Positions 1 to 5,459 are shown, counted from the first letter of the stretch. The stretch: DNA of 9,070 nucleotides from Chloroflexota bacterium (GCA_011053085.1 DSBE01000401.1:1-9070), one strand, 5' to 3'. The notes: generated from the letters alone by a model not told the origin. Translations and numbers: made by a program.

Positions 1-444
1 CAGAGCGGCCTGATGATGGTAGCCATCCAGATGCAGCCACTGCGACTGGGTGATGTAGGCACGATCAAGCACGGATGGGTCAAGAAAATGGGTGGAGAAA
101 TCCGTCGGGCCGCTGAAAAAACGCTCTCCGTCTGACGCACGTACATAAACAAGGCACAACTGGTTTTCGGGGTGGGGTATCTCTAAGTCATAGGTCAGGT
201 CTACGCCGTATTGCGCCAGCAGTTGGTGTTTGATACGCCCGTTCTGGTCATTGCCGTGGGTGCCGATGAATCCGGTGTGAAGGCCGAATTTCTGTGCGGC
301 CACCAGGGCAGTTGCCACCCAGCCGCCGCCATCCACCAGTACACGAGATGGACTGCCGGGACGCTGCCAGGTGGGCATCTCATCCAGGCGGATGAGGATG
401 TCGAGGACATTCATTCCCAATCCGACCACATCCAGGTGTGCCAT
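1..444 (-). CDS. PfkB-family carbohydrate kinase, N-terminal part (cut by window edge)
   Basis: This open frame of 148 codons has no stop before the left edge, so only the N-terminal half is present. It begins MAHLDVVGLGMNVLDILIRL, the first strand of the ribokinase/PfkB fold. The glycine-rich substrate segment DGGGWVATALVAAQKFG follows at residues 38-54, then GFIGTHGNDQNGR (58-70), the usual 'G.iG.D..G' step of sugar kinases. Family members phosphorylate sugars or nucleosides with ATP in the cytosol. The ATP site and catalytic Asp lie in the missing C-terminal half, so the substrate cannot be named. The Asn common in the 'GGxxxN' motif is replaced here (GGGWVAT), which argues against a standard ribokinase. 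The ATG at 442-444 is preceded by GGAG four bases upstream. A GTG 27 bases further upstream is in frame but has no ribosome binding site. It lies 130 bp downstream of the HAD phosphatase gene and may share its transcript. Confidence 0.85.
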   Translation of the reverse strand, partial: MAHLDVVGLGMNVLDILIRLDEMPTWQRPGSPSRVLVDGGGWVATALVAAQKFGLHTGFIGTHGNDQNGRIKHQLLAQYGVDLTYDLEIPHPENQLCLVYVRASDGERFFSGPTDFSTHFLDPSVLDRAYITQSQWLHLDGYHHQAAL

Positions 445-574
445 ATTGCTCCAATCTGCAGGTGAAACCACCAGTTTTCATCATACTGCCAATGATGCGC
501 GATTGACAGGTGAAAGATGACCACAGTTCAGGGGAAGACCATCCCGATCCATTCCTGCCTGTGAGTTCTCCTTG

Positions 575-1300
575 TCAGTACAGGAACGGGATCAAGTCAA
601 GGAAAGAATCCAGTTTTTCGTAGGGGAGTGATTTCCATTCTTCGGGGAACTGGTTCTCATACGCCCACTGGGTGTCATTGGCGATATGCACGCCCATGCC
701 GCCCAATTTGCACACCGGCAGCACGTCTGAACGCAGCGAATTGCCTATCATCATGAAACGTTCAGGTTTGATGATGTATTTGTGTAGGAGTTCTTCATAG
801 ATTTTTTCATCTTTGCGCGGCACTACTTCGATCCAGCGGAAATAATGCGACAGGCCCGAGGCGTTGATCTTGAGGTGTTGTTCGTGGGCGTCGCCTTTGG
901 TGATCAGCATCATGTCAATCTTGCCACTCAACTGCATCAAGGTTTCTTCCACCCCGATAAAGACTTCCGTGGCAGCATTCAGTTTTTCTTTGAGCAACGC
1001 CAACACCGCCTTGATGTCATCGGTGTCAACGATGCCGTCGGTCAGGTTGATGGTGGCTTCGATCATCGAGAGGGTGTAGGATTTTAACCCATAGCCGTAA
1101 AAACCGATATTGTTGATCTCCATCTCATCCAGATACTCGACCGCTTTCTCGCTTTCGACATCAATATGCTTGGCGAGGATGGCTTTGATGGCATCTTTGA
1201 AATCCCAAAACAGGCTCTCATTGCGCCACAGGGTGTCATCGGCATCGAAGGCAATCACGTCCAGTTGTTTGATCAATGGAATGTGGGCATTGTGTGGCAT
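575..1300 (-). CDS. HAD-superfamily hydrolase (phosphoglycolate phosphatase / YfnB-like)
   Basis: A 241-residue cytosolic protein with the four HAD motifs. Motif I is FDADDTLW (nucleophile Asp19, general acid Asp21). An all-helical C1-type cap occupies roughly residues 29-115. Motif II is LITKGD (Thr134). Motif III is a lysine in PRKDEKIYEELL (163 or 166). Motif IV is MIGNSLRSDVLP (186-195), with Asp192 conserved and the first acidic residue replaced by Asn187, a variant seen in COG1011-type HADs. The family hydrolyses small phosphate esters through an aspartyl-phosphate with Mg2+. The substrate is not predictable here. Length is normal (220-250 residues). The ATG at 1298-1300 has AAAGG about six bases upstream. 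Its neighbour downstream on the same strand is a PfkB sugar kinase, so a sugar-phosphate role is a reasonable inference, not shown by sequence. Confidence 0.88.
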   Translation of the reverse strand: MPHNAHIPLIKQLDVIAFDADDTLWRNESLFWDFKDAIKAILAKHIDVESEKAVEYLDEMEINNIGFYGYGLKSYTLSMIEATINLTDGIVDTDDIKAVLALLKEKLNAATEVFIGVEETLMQLSGKIDMMLITKGDAHEQHLKINASGLSHYFRWIEVVPRKDEKIYEELLHKYIIKPERFMMIGNSLRSDVLPVCKLGGMGVHIANDTQWAYENQFPEEWKSLPYEKLDSFLDLIPFLY

Positions 1301-1340
1301 GGCGACCTTTCATTTTTATATGGCCAGAAATACTATTCCT

Positions 1341-1346
1341 ATTCTA
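1341..1346 (-). promoter_or_regulatory. Candidate -10 box upstream of the HAD gene
   Basis: TAGAAT on the minus strand, 41 bases upstream of the HAD start codon. I find no convincing -35 hexamer at 16-18 bp. The 14-mer TAGAATAGGAAYAG covering it (1333-1346) recurs 13/14 upstream of the coiled-coil gene at 4623-4636, where it also overlaps a candidate -10. Confidence 0.3.
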
Positions 1347-1360
1347 ACCTACGTTTTCTG

Positions 1361-1387
1361 TTGAGTGTGGTTACAAATTCTTATACT
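1361..1387 (+). promoter_or_regulatory. Weak candidate promoter for the 22-codon ORF
   Basis: TTGAGT (1361-1366) and TATACT (1382-1387) are separated by 15 bp, shorter than the preferred 17. If used, transcription would start near 1394 and give a leader of about 120 nt that contains the perfect hairpin at 1455-1480. Low confidence because of the spacing. Confidence 0.22.
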
Positions 1388-1454
1388 TCCTCGCCAGTTG
1401 CGCATATAGCGTCAGCCAGGGATTGGTTTCTCCACGCAACATGTTGGTTAATGA
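1371..1454 (-). pseudogene. Possible C-terminal remnant of a lost gene
   Basis: Reading the minus strand down to the TAA at 1371-1373 gives RGETNPWLTLYAQLARKYK followed by NL and stop, which has the composition of a helical protein C-terminus. The frame stays open upstream only to a TAG at 1515-1517, and from about 1455 it runs through the hairpin and an A/G-rich stretch that reads as low-complexity Ser/Phe, so any coding sense ends there. There is no ribosome binding site for the internal ATG at 1440-1442. This may be the tail of a gene truncated by rearrangement, or chance. No family was recognised. Confidence 0.2.
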
Positions 1455-1480
1455 CAAGAACCGCGAAAACGCGGTTCTTG
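1455..1480. other. Perfect 11-bp hairpin, 4-nt loop
   Basis: CAAGAACCGCG (1455-1465), loop AAAA, then CGCGGTTCTTG (1470-1480), a perfect stem extendable by one A-T pair. The GC-rich core and tight loop resemble an intrinsic terminator, but neither strand continues into a proper T-tract (plus: TTTGGAAGG; minus: TCATTAACC). It lies 36 bases upstream of the ATG of the 22-codon ORF, so a 5'-UTR stabilising or regulatory hairpin is an alternative. Confidence 0.75.
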
Positions 1481-1503
1481 TTTGGAAGGAAGAAAACGAA
1501 AAG

Positions 1504-1510
1504 AAAGGAG
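1504..1510 (+). promoter_or_regulatory. Strong Shine-Dalgarno (AAAGGAG)
   Basis: AAAGGAG sits six bases before the ATG at 1517, inside an unstructured A/G-rich stretch (1485-1515). Its position and context are nearly ideal and are the main reason to take the following 22-codon ORF seriously. Confidence 0.6.
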
Positions 1511-1516
1511 AAAACT

Positions 1517-1585
1517 ATGAATAATCAAACACTTGCATGTTTGGGTTCACAGGTTTTTAATGTAGTTAATAAGGGAGCAAAATGA
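1517..1585 (+). CDS. Putative 22-residue peptide or leader ORF
   Basis: The frame begins MNNQTLACLGSQ and ends NVVNKGAK before a TGA at 1583-1585. No family is recognised. It has one cysteine, no membrane segment and no signal peptide. The support is translational: an AAAGGAG at ideal spacing and an A-rich leader with a perfect hairpin just upstream. The stop overlaps the next ATG (ATGA), which has its own GGGAG seven bases or so upstream, but that second frame reads only MIIS before a stop. This looks like a coupled gene pair whose second member was lost, or like a regulatory leader peptide. It is more AT-rich than the neighbouring genes. It could equally be a decayed fragment. Confidence 0.35.
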   Translation: MNNQTLACLGSQVFNVVNKGAK

Positions 1586-1695
1586 TTATTTCCTAAAAAC
1601 GTCCGACCTTATACAATGAGTTTACCCAGTTTGGACGAATCCGTCAAGTACTGTATTGATTAATGAAAAAACTCTGTGAATATCAAGTTTTGTGT
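1586..1695. other. Intergenic remainder of the 395-bp gap, no gene seen
   Basis: AT-rich sequence between the mini-ORF and the convergent stop of the GGDEF gene. I see no gene. An A/T-only inverted repeat, AAAACT (1668-1673) and AGTTTT (1686-1691), followed on the minus strand by two further T residues, could be a weak terminator for the GGDEF gene, but it has no GC pairs in its outer part and I would not rely on it. Confidence 0.3.
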
Positions 1696-2892
1696 TCATA
1701 CAGCGTTATGGCTCATGTCATGCCAGCTGACGGTCCAGTTGCCGCCGTGTGAGCGGGCGGAGTCAACAGCCTCTAACGATTGCTGCATGAAGTCTTCGGC
1801 GGTGGCTTTGCCCTGGTTCTGGTAAGAACTGATGCCCACACTGACCGTAAGAGAGATTTCTTCACCGACGTTGGCAAGCGAAAGCACCTCCACCAGATGG
1901 CGCAGGCGTTCACCCACCACATAAGAAGCATAACGTCCGGTTTCGGGCAGGATCACGAAGAAGCCATCACCGCCGCTGTGTCCCAGCATGTCTTCGCGGC
2001 GCAGGGCTTCCAGGAAGGTGTCGCTGAGGGCGTCCAGCAAATTCTCGGGACGCATGGCTGCCTGTTCTTTGATGCCATCGAAATCATCTACCTTGACACA
2101 CAGCAGCGAGAGCGGGCGCTGGTAGCGGCGGGTGCGCGAGATCTCCAGTTCAAGGGTTTCTTTGACCGTGCTTTCGTTAAAGATACCGGTGAAAGGATTA
2201 TAGCGCTGGCCGACCTCTTCGAGGGTGGCGCTGCCCACTTTGGTTTCCAAATCGCGGCGGACTTCATGTTCGCGCAGCAGGGTTTCTTTGGTGTGGTTGA
2301 GCTCTTGCAGGACTGCGTGGTGATCGGATTGCAGTTGCTGGCACAGTTTGCTCAATTCAGTGGCGTGGCGTGCTTGCGCAGTCGCAAACCAATCAGCCAA
2401 TAACGCTGTGAGTGCGCTGATGAGCAGCACGCCGGCGAAGATGATCTGCGCGGGAAGGCCATCTGCCCAGGGGAGCCCCAAAGACAAAGCATAGCCCAGC
2501 GCATTGAGGACGAAAGAAACCAAAGCGGCTTTGCGGCTGATCAACAAGCGCGCCGCCACAGCAATCAAAGGCAGCAGCACCGGCTGGATTGGTAGGAGGG
2601 GCAGTATTGCGCCCAACAGCAGGTTGAGCAGGCTGAGCCCGATGATGAACGCCCAGGCGGCTGCCAGGTATCGTTTCATCTGCAGAAGAAGCTTGTTGGC
2701 AATGGCGAAAACCAGCATGGGCAGCATGAAAATGCCAGCGCGCGGGTTTTGAAACACGAACAGGAGAGCAGCGACCAACCCAAAGATCGCTATGAACACA
2801 AGCAGGAAACGGTTGAGCAGTGCGGCCTGGTCGCTGCGTTCCTTGTGTTCAAACAGGGGGGCGGAAAAAATTTTGCTGAGACTGGTATTCAT
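1696..2892 (-). CDS. Membrane protein with six TM segments, coiled coil and degenerate GGDEF domain
   Basis: 398 residues from the ATG at 2890-2892. Six hydrophobic segments lie at about 28-48, 54-70, 75-100, 104-118, 122-140 and 148-170, followed by a helical linker with heptad character (176-225) and a GGDEF domain (about 230-385). Active GGDEF domains make c-di-GMP from two GTP. Here the signature is SGGDGF (306-311) with Gly310 in place of the catalytic Glu, and the first metal-binding Asp of the 'DxDxFK' strand is Lys267 (KVDDFD). An RxxD motif (Arg298-Asp301) sits exactly five residues before the signature, the position of the c-di-GMP inhibitory site. I infer a catalytically weak or dead protein that may bind c-di-GMP. 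The frame is open for 47 more codons upstream to an ATG at 3033, but a TATAAT at 2929-2934 falls within that extension, so the shorter start is preferred. Its ribosome binding site is weak. Confidence 0.88.
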   Translation of the reverse strand: MNTSLSKIFSAPLFEHKERSDQAALLNRFLLVFIAIFGLVAALLFVFQNPRAGIFMLPMLVFAIANKLLLQMKRYLAAAWAFIIGLSLLNLLLGAILPLLPIQPVLLPLIAVAARLLISRKAALVSFVLNALGYALSLGLPWADGLPAQIIFAGVLLISALTALLADWFATAQARHATELSKLCQQLQSDHHAVLQELNHTKETLLREHEVRRDLETKVGSATLEEVGQRYNPFTGIFNESTVKETLELEISRTRRYQRPLSLLCVKVDDFDGIKEQAAMRPENLLDALSDTFLEALRREDMLGHSGGDGFFVILPETGRYASYVVGERLRHLVEVLSLANVGEEISLTVSVGISSYQNQGKATAEDFMQQSLEAVDSARSHGGNWTVSWHDMSHNAV

Positions 2893-2928
2893 GCTGTGAT
2901 CGCCTGGGAAATGGATATCTGTGTGTTT

Positions 2929-2958
2929 ATTATAACCTTGAACCAAAGGGCAGATGAA
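2929..2958 (-). promoter_or_regulatory. Candidate promoter of the GGDEF gene
   Basis: A perfect -10 TATAAT (2929-2934, minus) with a poor -35 candidate TTCATC (2953-2958) 18 bp upstream. Transcription would start near 2922 and leave a 30-nt leader before the ATG at 2892. An imperfect inverted repeat just upstream (AACAAAATG at 2958-2966 against CATTGTTGTT at 2974-2983) could be an activator site. Confidence 0.45.
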
Positions 2959-3073
2959 ACAAAATGACTGCCCCATTGTTGTTATGTTTGCAAAAGGCGT
3001 TTGTCCCATGAGTGAATAGGGGGATATCGACATCTGTTCCCCTTTTTTTGATTATTTAATGGGTTTCATACCA

Positions 3074-3219
3074 TCCCAACCCTGAATCCAGATAGGAAAT
3101 CCATCTGGATTCTGTCCCTTCCCGTGCGGCGGGAAGGGACCCGCGCATCTTCCTCCTGATCGCCGAGATCAGGAGGAAGTGACAGCAAAAATGCATGCAT
3201 TTTTGCTGTCGAGGGGGGA
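3074..3219. repeat. Cluster of four perfect hairpins with a closing stem
   Basis: Four perfect inverted repeats stand almost end to end. A is GAATCCAGAT (3084-3093) with its complement at 3103-3112. B is GTCCCTTCCCG (3114-3124) with 3130-3140, loop TGCGG. C is CTTCCTCCTGATC (3149-3161) with 3167-3179, loop GCCGA. D is a loopless 30-bp palindrome (3181-3210) with arm GACAGCAAAAATGCA. Spacers are 1, 8 and 1 nt. The flanks can also pair: 3074-3077 with 3216-3219 and 3080-3083 with 3212-3215, with an AA bulge, giving a five-way junction that uses nearly every base. No T-tract follows directly on either strand, so these are not ordinary terminators. The stems are strictly Watson-Crick, which suits DNA cruciforms as well as RNA. 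It could be a structured ncRNA, a palindromic mobile element or a protein-binding array. CCATCCC occurs on both sides (3071-3077 and 3239-3245). Confidence 0.8.
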
Positions 3220-3360
3220 CGCACAAGAAATCTTTTTCCCATCCCCATCATTTTTTGGATTGAGTTGGAATAAATGGTCTACCAACCGCTCTTGCGGCAA
3301 TGACCAATTCTTTCTTTATCTGCTTCGTGTGCCTTCATGAAAGAGCAAGCGTATATTGCA
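3220..3360. other. Intergenic stretch between the hairpin cluster and the palindrome
   Basis: No gene seen. It contains T-runs at 3232-3236 and 3251-3256 and two small dyads: GTTGG (3265-3269) with CCAAC (3282-3286), and CCGC-TCTT-GCGG (3286-3297 approximately). If the hairpin cluster is transcribed on the plus strand, the T-runs are the nearest candidate 3' end, although they are not adjacent to a hairpin. Confidence 0.35.
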
Positions 3361-3390
3361 GATAGTGGTGGTGGATCCACCACCACTATC
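3361..3390. repeat. Perfect 30-bp palindrome
   Basis: The arm GATAGTGGTGGTGGA is followed at once by its exact reverse complement, with GATC at the apex and no spacer. The arms carry three GTG triplets. On the minus strand it lies 105 bp after the stop of the coiled-coil/PH-like gene, but it is followed by TGCAATATACG, not a T-tract. On the plus strand it is followed by CGTTAATTTTCTCTTTTC, a looser T-rich tract, with no plus-strand gene upstream. Possible roles are a 3'-end stabilising hairpin, a poor terminator or a binding site for a dimeric protein. Confidence 0.8.
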
Positions 3391-3494
3391 CGTTAATTTT
3401 CTCTTTTCACTGTCTCCATGAGTCATCGTTTTAAATCACAGGAGCAAGAATTGCCTATTGTTGAAACAGCCTCTGCTCATTTGTGGCAATATAA
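3391..3494. other. 3' flank of the PH-like gene, no gene seen
   Basis: The last part of the 602-bp gap. I see no terminator hairpin with T-tract and no plausible gene. A plus-strand frame starting at 3418 runs on antisense into the zinc-ribbon end of the neighbouring gene and is not credible. Confidence 0.3.
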
Positions 3495-4556
3495 TCAGAA
3501 GCGCATCACGAACCCGCAGTATTCGCAGTTGATTTCGTTCTGGCCGCGCAAGACCTTTTGCGAAACCAGCCCGCCGCACGAGGGGCACTCTGATGGTACA
3601 TTGCGCAGACGCTCCAGGCTTTCCGGGTCGACTTCCTCGGTGCGGTTTTTCAGCAGTTCACCCGATTGAATGCGGCTGATCAAACGGCAAAATTCGCTGT
3701 TGGAGCCGCTGTTCACACGGAATTGGGTCTGGCTGTAGGGCCCCTGGCTGGTGAAGATCAGGCGCAGGTGGCTCTTACCTTTGAGCGCGCCTTCTTGAAA
3801 ATGCTCCCCCCGTTCAACATGCGCCAGAATGGTCTCGAAACCTACGCGGCGTTCGATCTCGCTGGCGGTGGTGATGAACAGCACTTTTTTCTTGACGATC
3901 TTTTCGTGAATTTCGAAGATCACACGCTGGTCGGTCAAGAACAGGATGCCTTCGGGGTCATCTTTGCTTTCCTTGCCATCATGATACCAGCTGACTTTGA
4001 GCGCGCTGACCGGTGCTTCTACCTCCATCAGTTTGAAGGAAGCCTGGTGCAGTTCGTTCATCATCCATTCAACAGCGGAGAGGCGTGTATTGATGGCATT
4101 GACATCGTTCTTGATGGCGCTGAAGCGGCTGGAGACAGCATCGTTGGCGGCTTTGGCATTTTTGCTGAGAATATCGAGGCTGTCTTTGGCGCGTTTAATC
4201 TGCGGTTCGGCCATGACCGGGCTGGCAGACAGGCTTTTCAAGCGGCGCATGGTTTCATCCACCTGGTTCATTTCCGTTTTCAACTTATTGACATAGCTGC
4301 GGATGTCATTCTCGATGGAGGGTTTTATACGCTGCCAGTTGGCATTATTTTGCTTGATCTTGAGTTCCAATTCATCATCAAACACATAGCCCTGGTCGCG
4401 CAGTTCTTTCAACCGGGTGCCCTGTTTGACCAGGTCCTGTGAGATGCGGTTCACCTCGCTTGACAGCGCCGACATGGTAACATCTCGCTGTACATTCCTG
4501 ATCGAAAAATCGAGCGAACTGATCGCGCCCTTTACCTCATCCTGTGTCATCGCCAT
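3495..4556 (-). CDS. Coiled-coil / PH-like domain / zinc-ribbon protein
   Basis: 353 residues with no signal peptide or membrane segment, so probably cytosolic. Residues 1-175 are rich in Lys, Glu, Gln and Asn with few Gly or Pro, and look like long coiled-coil helices. Residues about 180-300 resemble a bacterial PH/GRAM-like beta domain: a strand ending SALKVSWYHDGKES (185-198), then GILFLTDQRVIFE (203-215), a segment typical of bacterial PH-like domains, then basic strands to LISRIQSGE. The C-terminus is a compact zinc ribbon, CPSC (324-327) and CEYC (344-347). I do not recognise a named family. The architecture suggests a scaffold or sensor that recognises a partner or membrane surface, but no reaction can be assigned. 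The ATG at 4554-4556 follows AAGGAG by six bases, and an ATG two codons later is possible. It is separated by 126 bp from the response regulator upstream. Confidence 0.85.
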   Translation of the reverse strand: MAMTQDEVKGAISSLDFSIRNVQRDVTMSALSSEVNRISQDLVKQGTRLKELRDQGYVFDDELELKIKQNNANWQRIKPSIENDIRSYVNKLKTEMNQVDETMRRLKSLSASPVMAEPQIKRAKDSLDILSKNAKAANDAVSSRFSAIKNDVNAINTRLSAVEWMMNELHQASFKLMEVEAPVSALKVSWYHDGKESKDDPEGILFLTDQRVIFEIHEKIVKKKVLFITTASEIERRVGFETILAHVERGEHFQEGALKGKSHLRLIFTSQGPYSQTQFRVNSGSNSEFCRLISRIQSGELLKNRTEEVDPESLERLRNVPSECPSCGGLVSQKVLRGQNEINCEYCGFVMRF

Positions 4557-4590
4557 GTTGCACTCCTTGTGGTCCGGTATGGTGTTGGCT

Positions 4591-4613
4591 CCTGCCCCTG
4601 CAAAGGGGACAGG
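4591..4613. other. Leader hairpin upstream of the PH-like gene
   Basis: CCTGCCCCT (4591-4599), loop GCAA, and AGGGGACAGG (4604-4613) form a nine-pair stem with one bulged A. It would lie in the 5' leader of the minus-strand gene starting at 4556. On the minus strand no T-tract follows. On the plus strand CTTGTTTT follows, so as a terminator it points the wrong way for the genes here. Confidence 0.55.
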
Positions 4614-4630
4614 CTTGTTTTCCTGTTCCT

Positions 4631-4658
4631 ATTCTACCGAAAAACAAGCGAGGTGCAA
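4631..4658 (-). promoter_or_regulatory. Candidate promoter of the PH-like gene
   Basis: -35 TTGCAC (4653-4658) and -10 TAGAAT (4631-4636) with a 16-bp spacer on the minus strand. The start would be near 4624, giving a leader of about 68 nt that includes the hairpin at 4591-4613. The -10 region shares the 14-mer TAGAATAGGAAYAG with the region upstream of the HAD gene. Confidence 0.4.
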
Positions 4659-4682
4659 ATAGCTATAGCTGTGTAATCCCTT

Positions 4683-5342
4683 CTACAGGTCGTCGAGTTT
4701 GGCGTAGCCTTCCTTGAGCGCGTACAGCACTGCCTGGGTGCGGTTGGCAAGGTGCAGCTTGCTCAAGATGTTGCTGACATGAAAGCGAACAGTGGTCTCG
4801 CTGACCATCAACTGGTTGGCGATCTCCTGGTTAGAAAGGCCGTGCGCAATCAGGTTGAGCACATCCACCTCGCGCGCGGTCAGTACCTGCTCAGAGGGCT
4901 GTGATTTGGGCTCATCTTGTTTTAGTTCCATGATCAACTTGCGGGCAATGGTGGGGTGCAGCGAAGCTTTGCCCTGGTAGATTTCCTGGATGGCCTGCAT
5001 CAGTTCATCCGGGGAGGAATCTTTGAGCAAATAACCCAGTGCACCGGCTTTGATGGCGGGGAATACTTTTTCGTCTTCTGAAAAACTGGTGATGACCAGA
5101 ATCTTCGCCTGGGGATCGTCTTTCTTGATTTCTTTGATGGCAGCGATGCCGTCTTTTTCGGGCATGACCAGGTCCATCAGAATCACATCCGGCTGGAGTG
5201 AACGCGCCTTCCATACCGCCTGGTTGCCGTTGGCGGCTTCGCCCACCACTTCAAATGCCTGTTCTGTTTCCAGAATGGCAGACAAACCTTTGCGCACTAC
5301 CGCATGGTCGTCAACGATCAATATGCGAATGGTTTTGGACAT
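4683..5342 (-). CDS. NarL/FixJ-family response regulator
   Basis: 219 residues from the ATG at 5340-5342 (222 from an in-frame GTG at 5349-5351). The receiver domain has the acidic pair in ILIVDDH, the phospho-acceptor Asp in DVILMDLVMPEKDG (Asp57 from the ATG), the conserved Thr in VITSF and Lys in YLLKDSSPDE. A LuxR-type helix-turn-helix follows: LTAREVDVLNLIAHGLSNQE, then IANQLMVSETTVRFHVSNIL. All switch residues are intact, so it should be phosphorylated and bind DNA as a dimer. Length is typical. AGGA lies ten bases before the ATG but only one base before the GTG, which favours the ATG. No sensor kinase is adjacent, so it is an orphan within this window. A dyad around its -10 box suggests autoregulation, and the secreted protease upstream or the downstream genes are possible targets (inference). 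Confidence 0.95.
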   Translation of the reverse strand: MSKTIRILIVDDHAVVRKGLSAILETEQAFEVVGEAANGNQAVWKARSLQPDVILMDLVMPEKDGIAAIKEIKKDDPQAKILVITSFSEDEKVFPAIKAGALGYLLKDSSPDELMQAIQEIYQGKASLHPTIARKLIMELKQDEPKSQPSEQVLTAREVDVLNLIAHGLSNQEIANQLMVSETTVRFHVSNILSKLHLANRTQAVLYALKEGYAKLDDL

Positions 5343-5396
5343 ATCGGGCACATCCTATCTGCACAGTTTGGATCAGGGCGAGGCGGTTAATACTCA

Positions 5397-5425
5397 GCCT
5401 GTTAGCATTATAACTTAAAACAGGC
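5397..5425 (-). promoter_or_regulatory. -10 box inside a 7-bp dyad upstream of the response regulator
   Basis: On the minus strand a perfect TATAAT (5407-5412) lies between the inverted arms GCCTGTT (5419-5425) and AACAGGC (5397-5403). The arm centres are 22 bp apart, about two helical turns, as expected for a dimeric repressor or for LuxR-type regulators. No good -35 hexamer is seen at 16-18 bp. Transcription from here would start near 5400, about 58 nt before the regulator's ATG. The same dyad could act as a short hairpin after the protease gene, whose stop is at 5460, but its 15-nt loop makes a terminator unlikely. Confidence 0.5.
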
Positions 5426-5459
5426 CGGGCGCGACAGGTGCATTCAGCGATAGGTGGCT

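Noticed and set aside
481..552. 23-codon minus-strand frame between the HAD and PfkB genes
   Set aside because: The AAGGAG is 15 bases from its ATG, it shows no recognisable family, and it is best explained as intergenic sequence.
1616..1663. 15-codon plus-strand frame starting MSLPSLDES
   Set aside because: No ribosome binding site and too short to support.
2893..3033. N-terminal extension of the GGDEF protein by 47 residues
   Set aside because: The extension contains the TATAAT promoter box at 2929-2934 and reads unlike a membrane-protein start; the ATG at 2892 leads directly into the first TM region.
3074..3219. Hairpin cluster as a CRISPR array or as a plain terminator
   Set aside because: The four hairpins are unrelated in sequence, so there are no direct repeats or spacers, and no T-tract follows immediately on either strand.
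3066..3251. 61-codon minus-strand open frame across the hairpin cluster
   Set aside because: Its sequence is made of the palindromic arms, with no ribosome binding site and no protein-like composition.
3666..4442. 258-codon plus-strand open frame
   Set aside because: Antisense to the coiled-coil/PH-like protein, which has a good ribosome binding site and a clear zinc ribbon.
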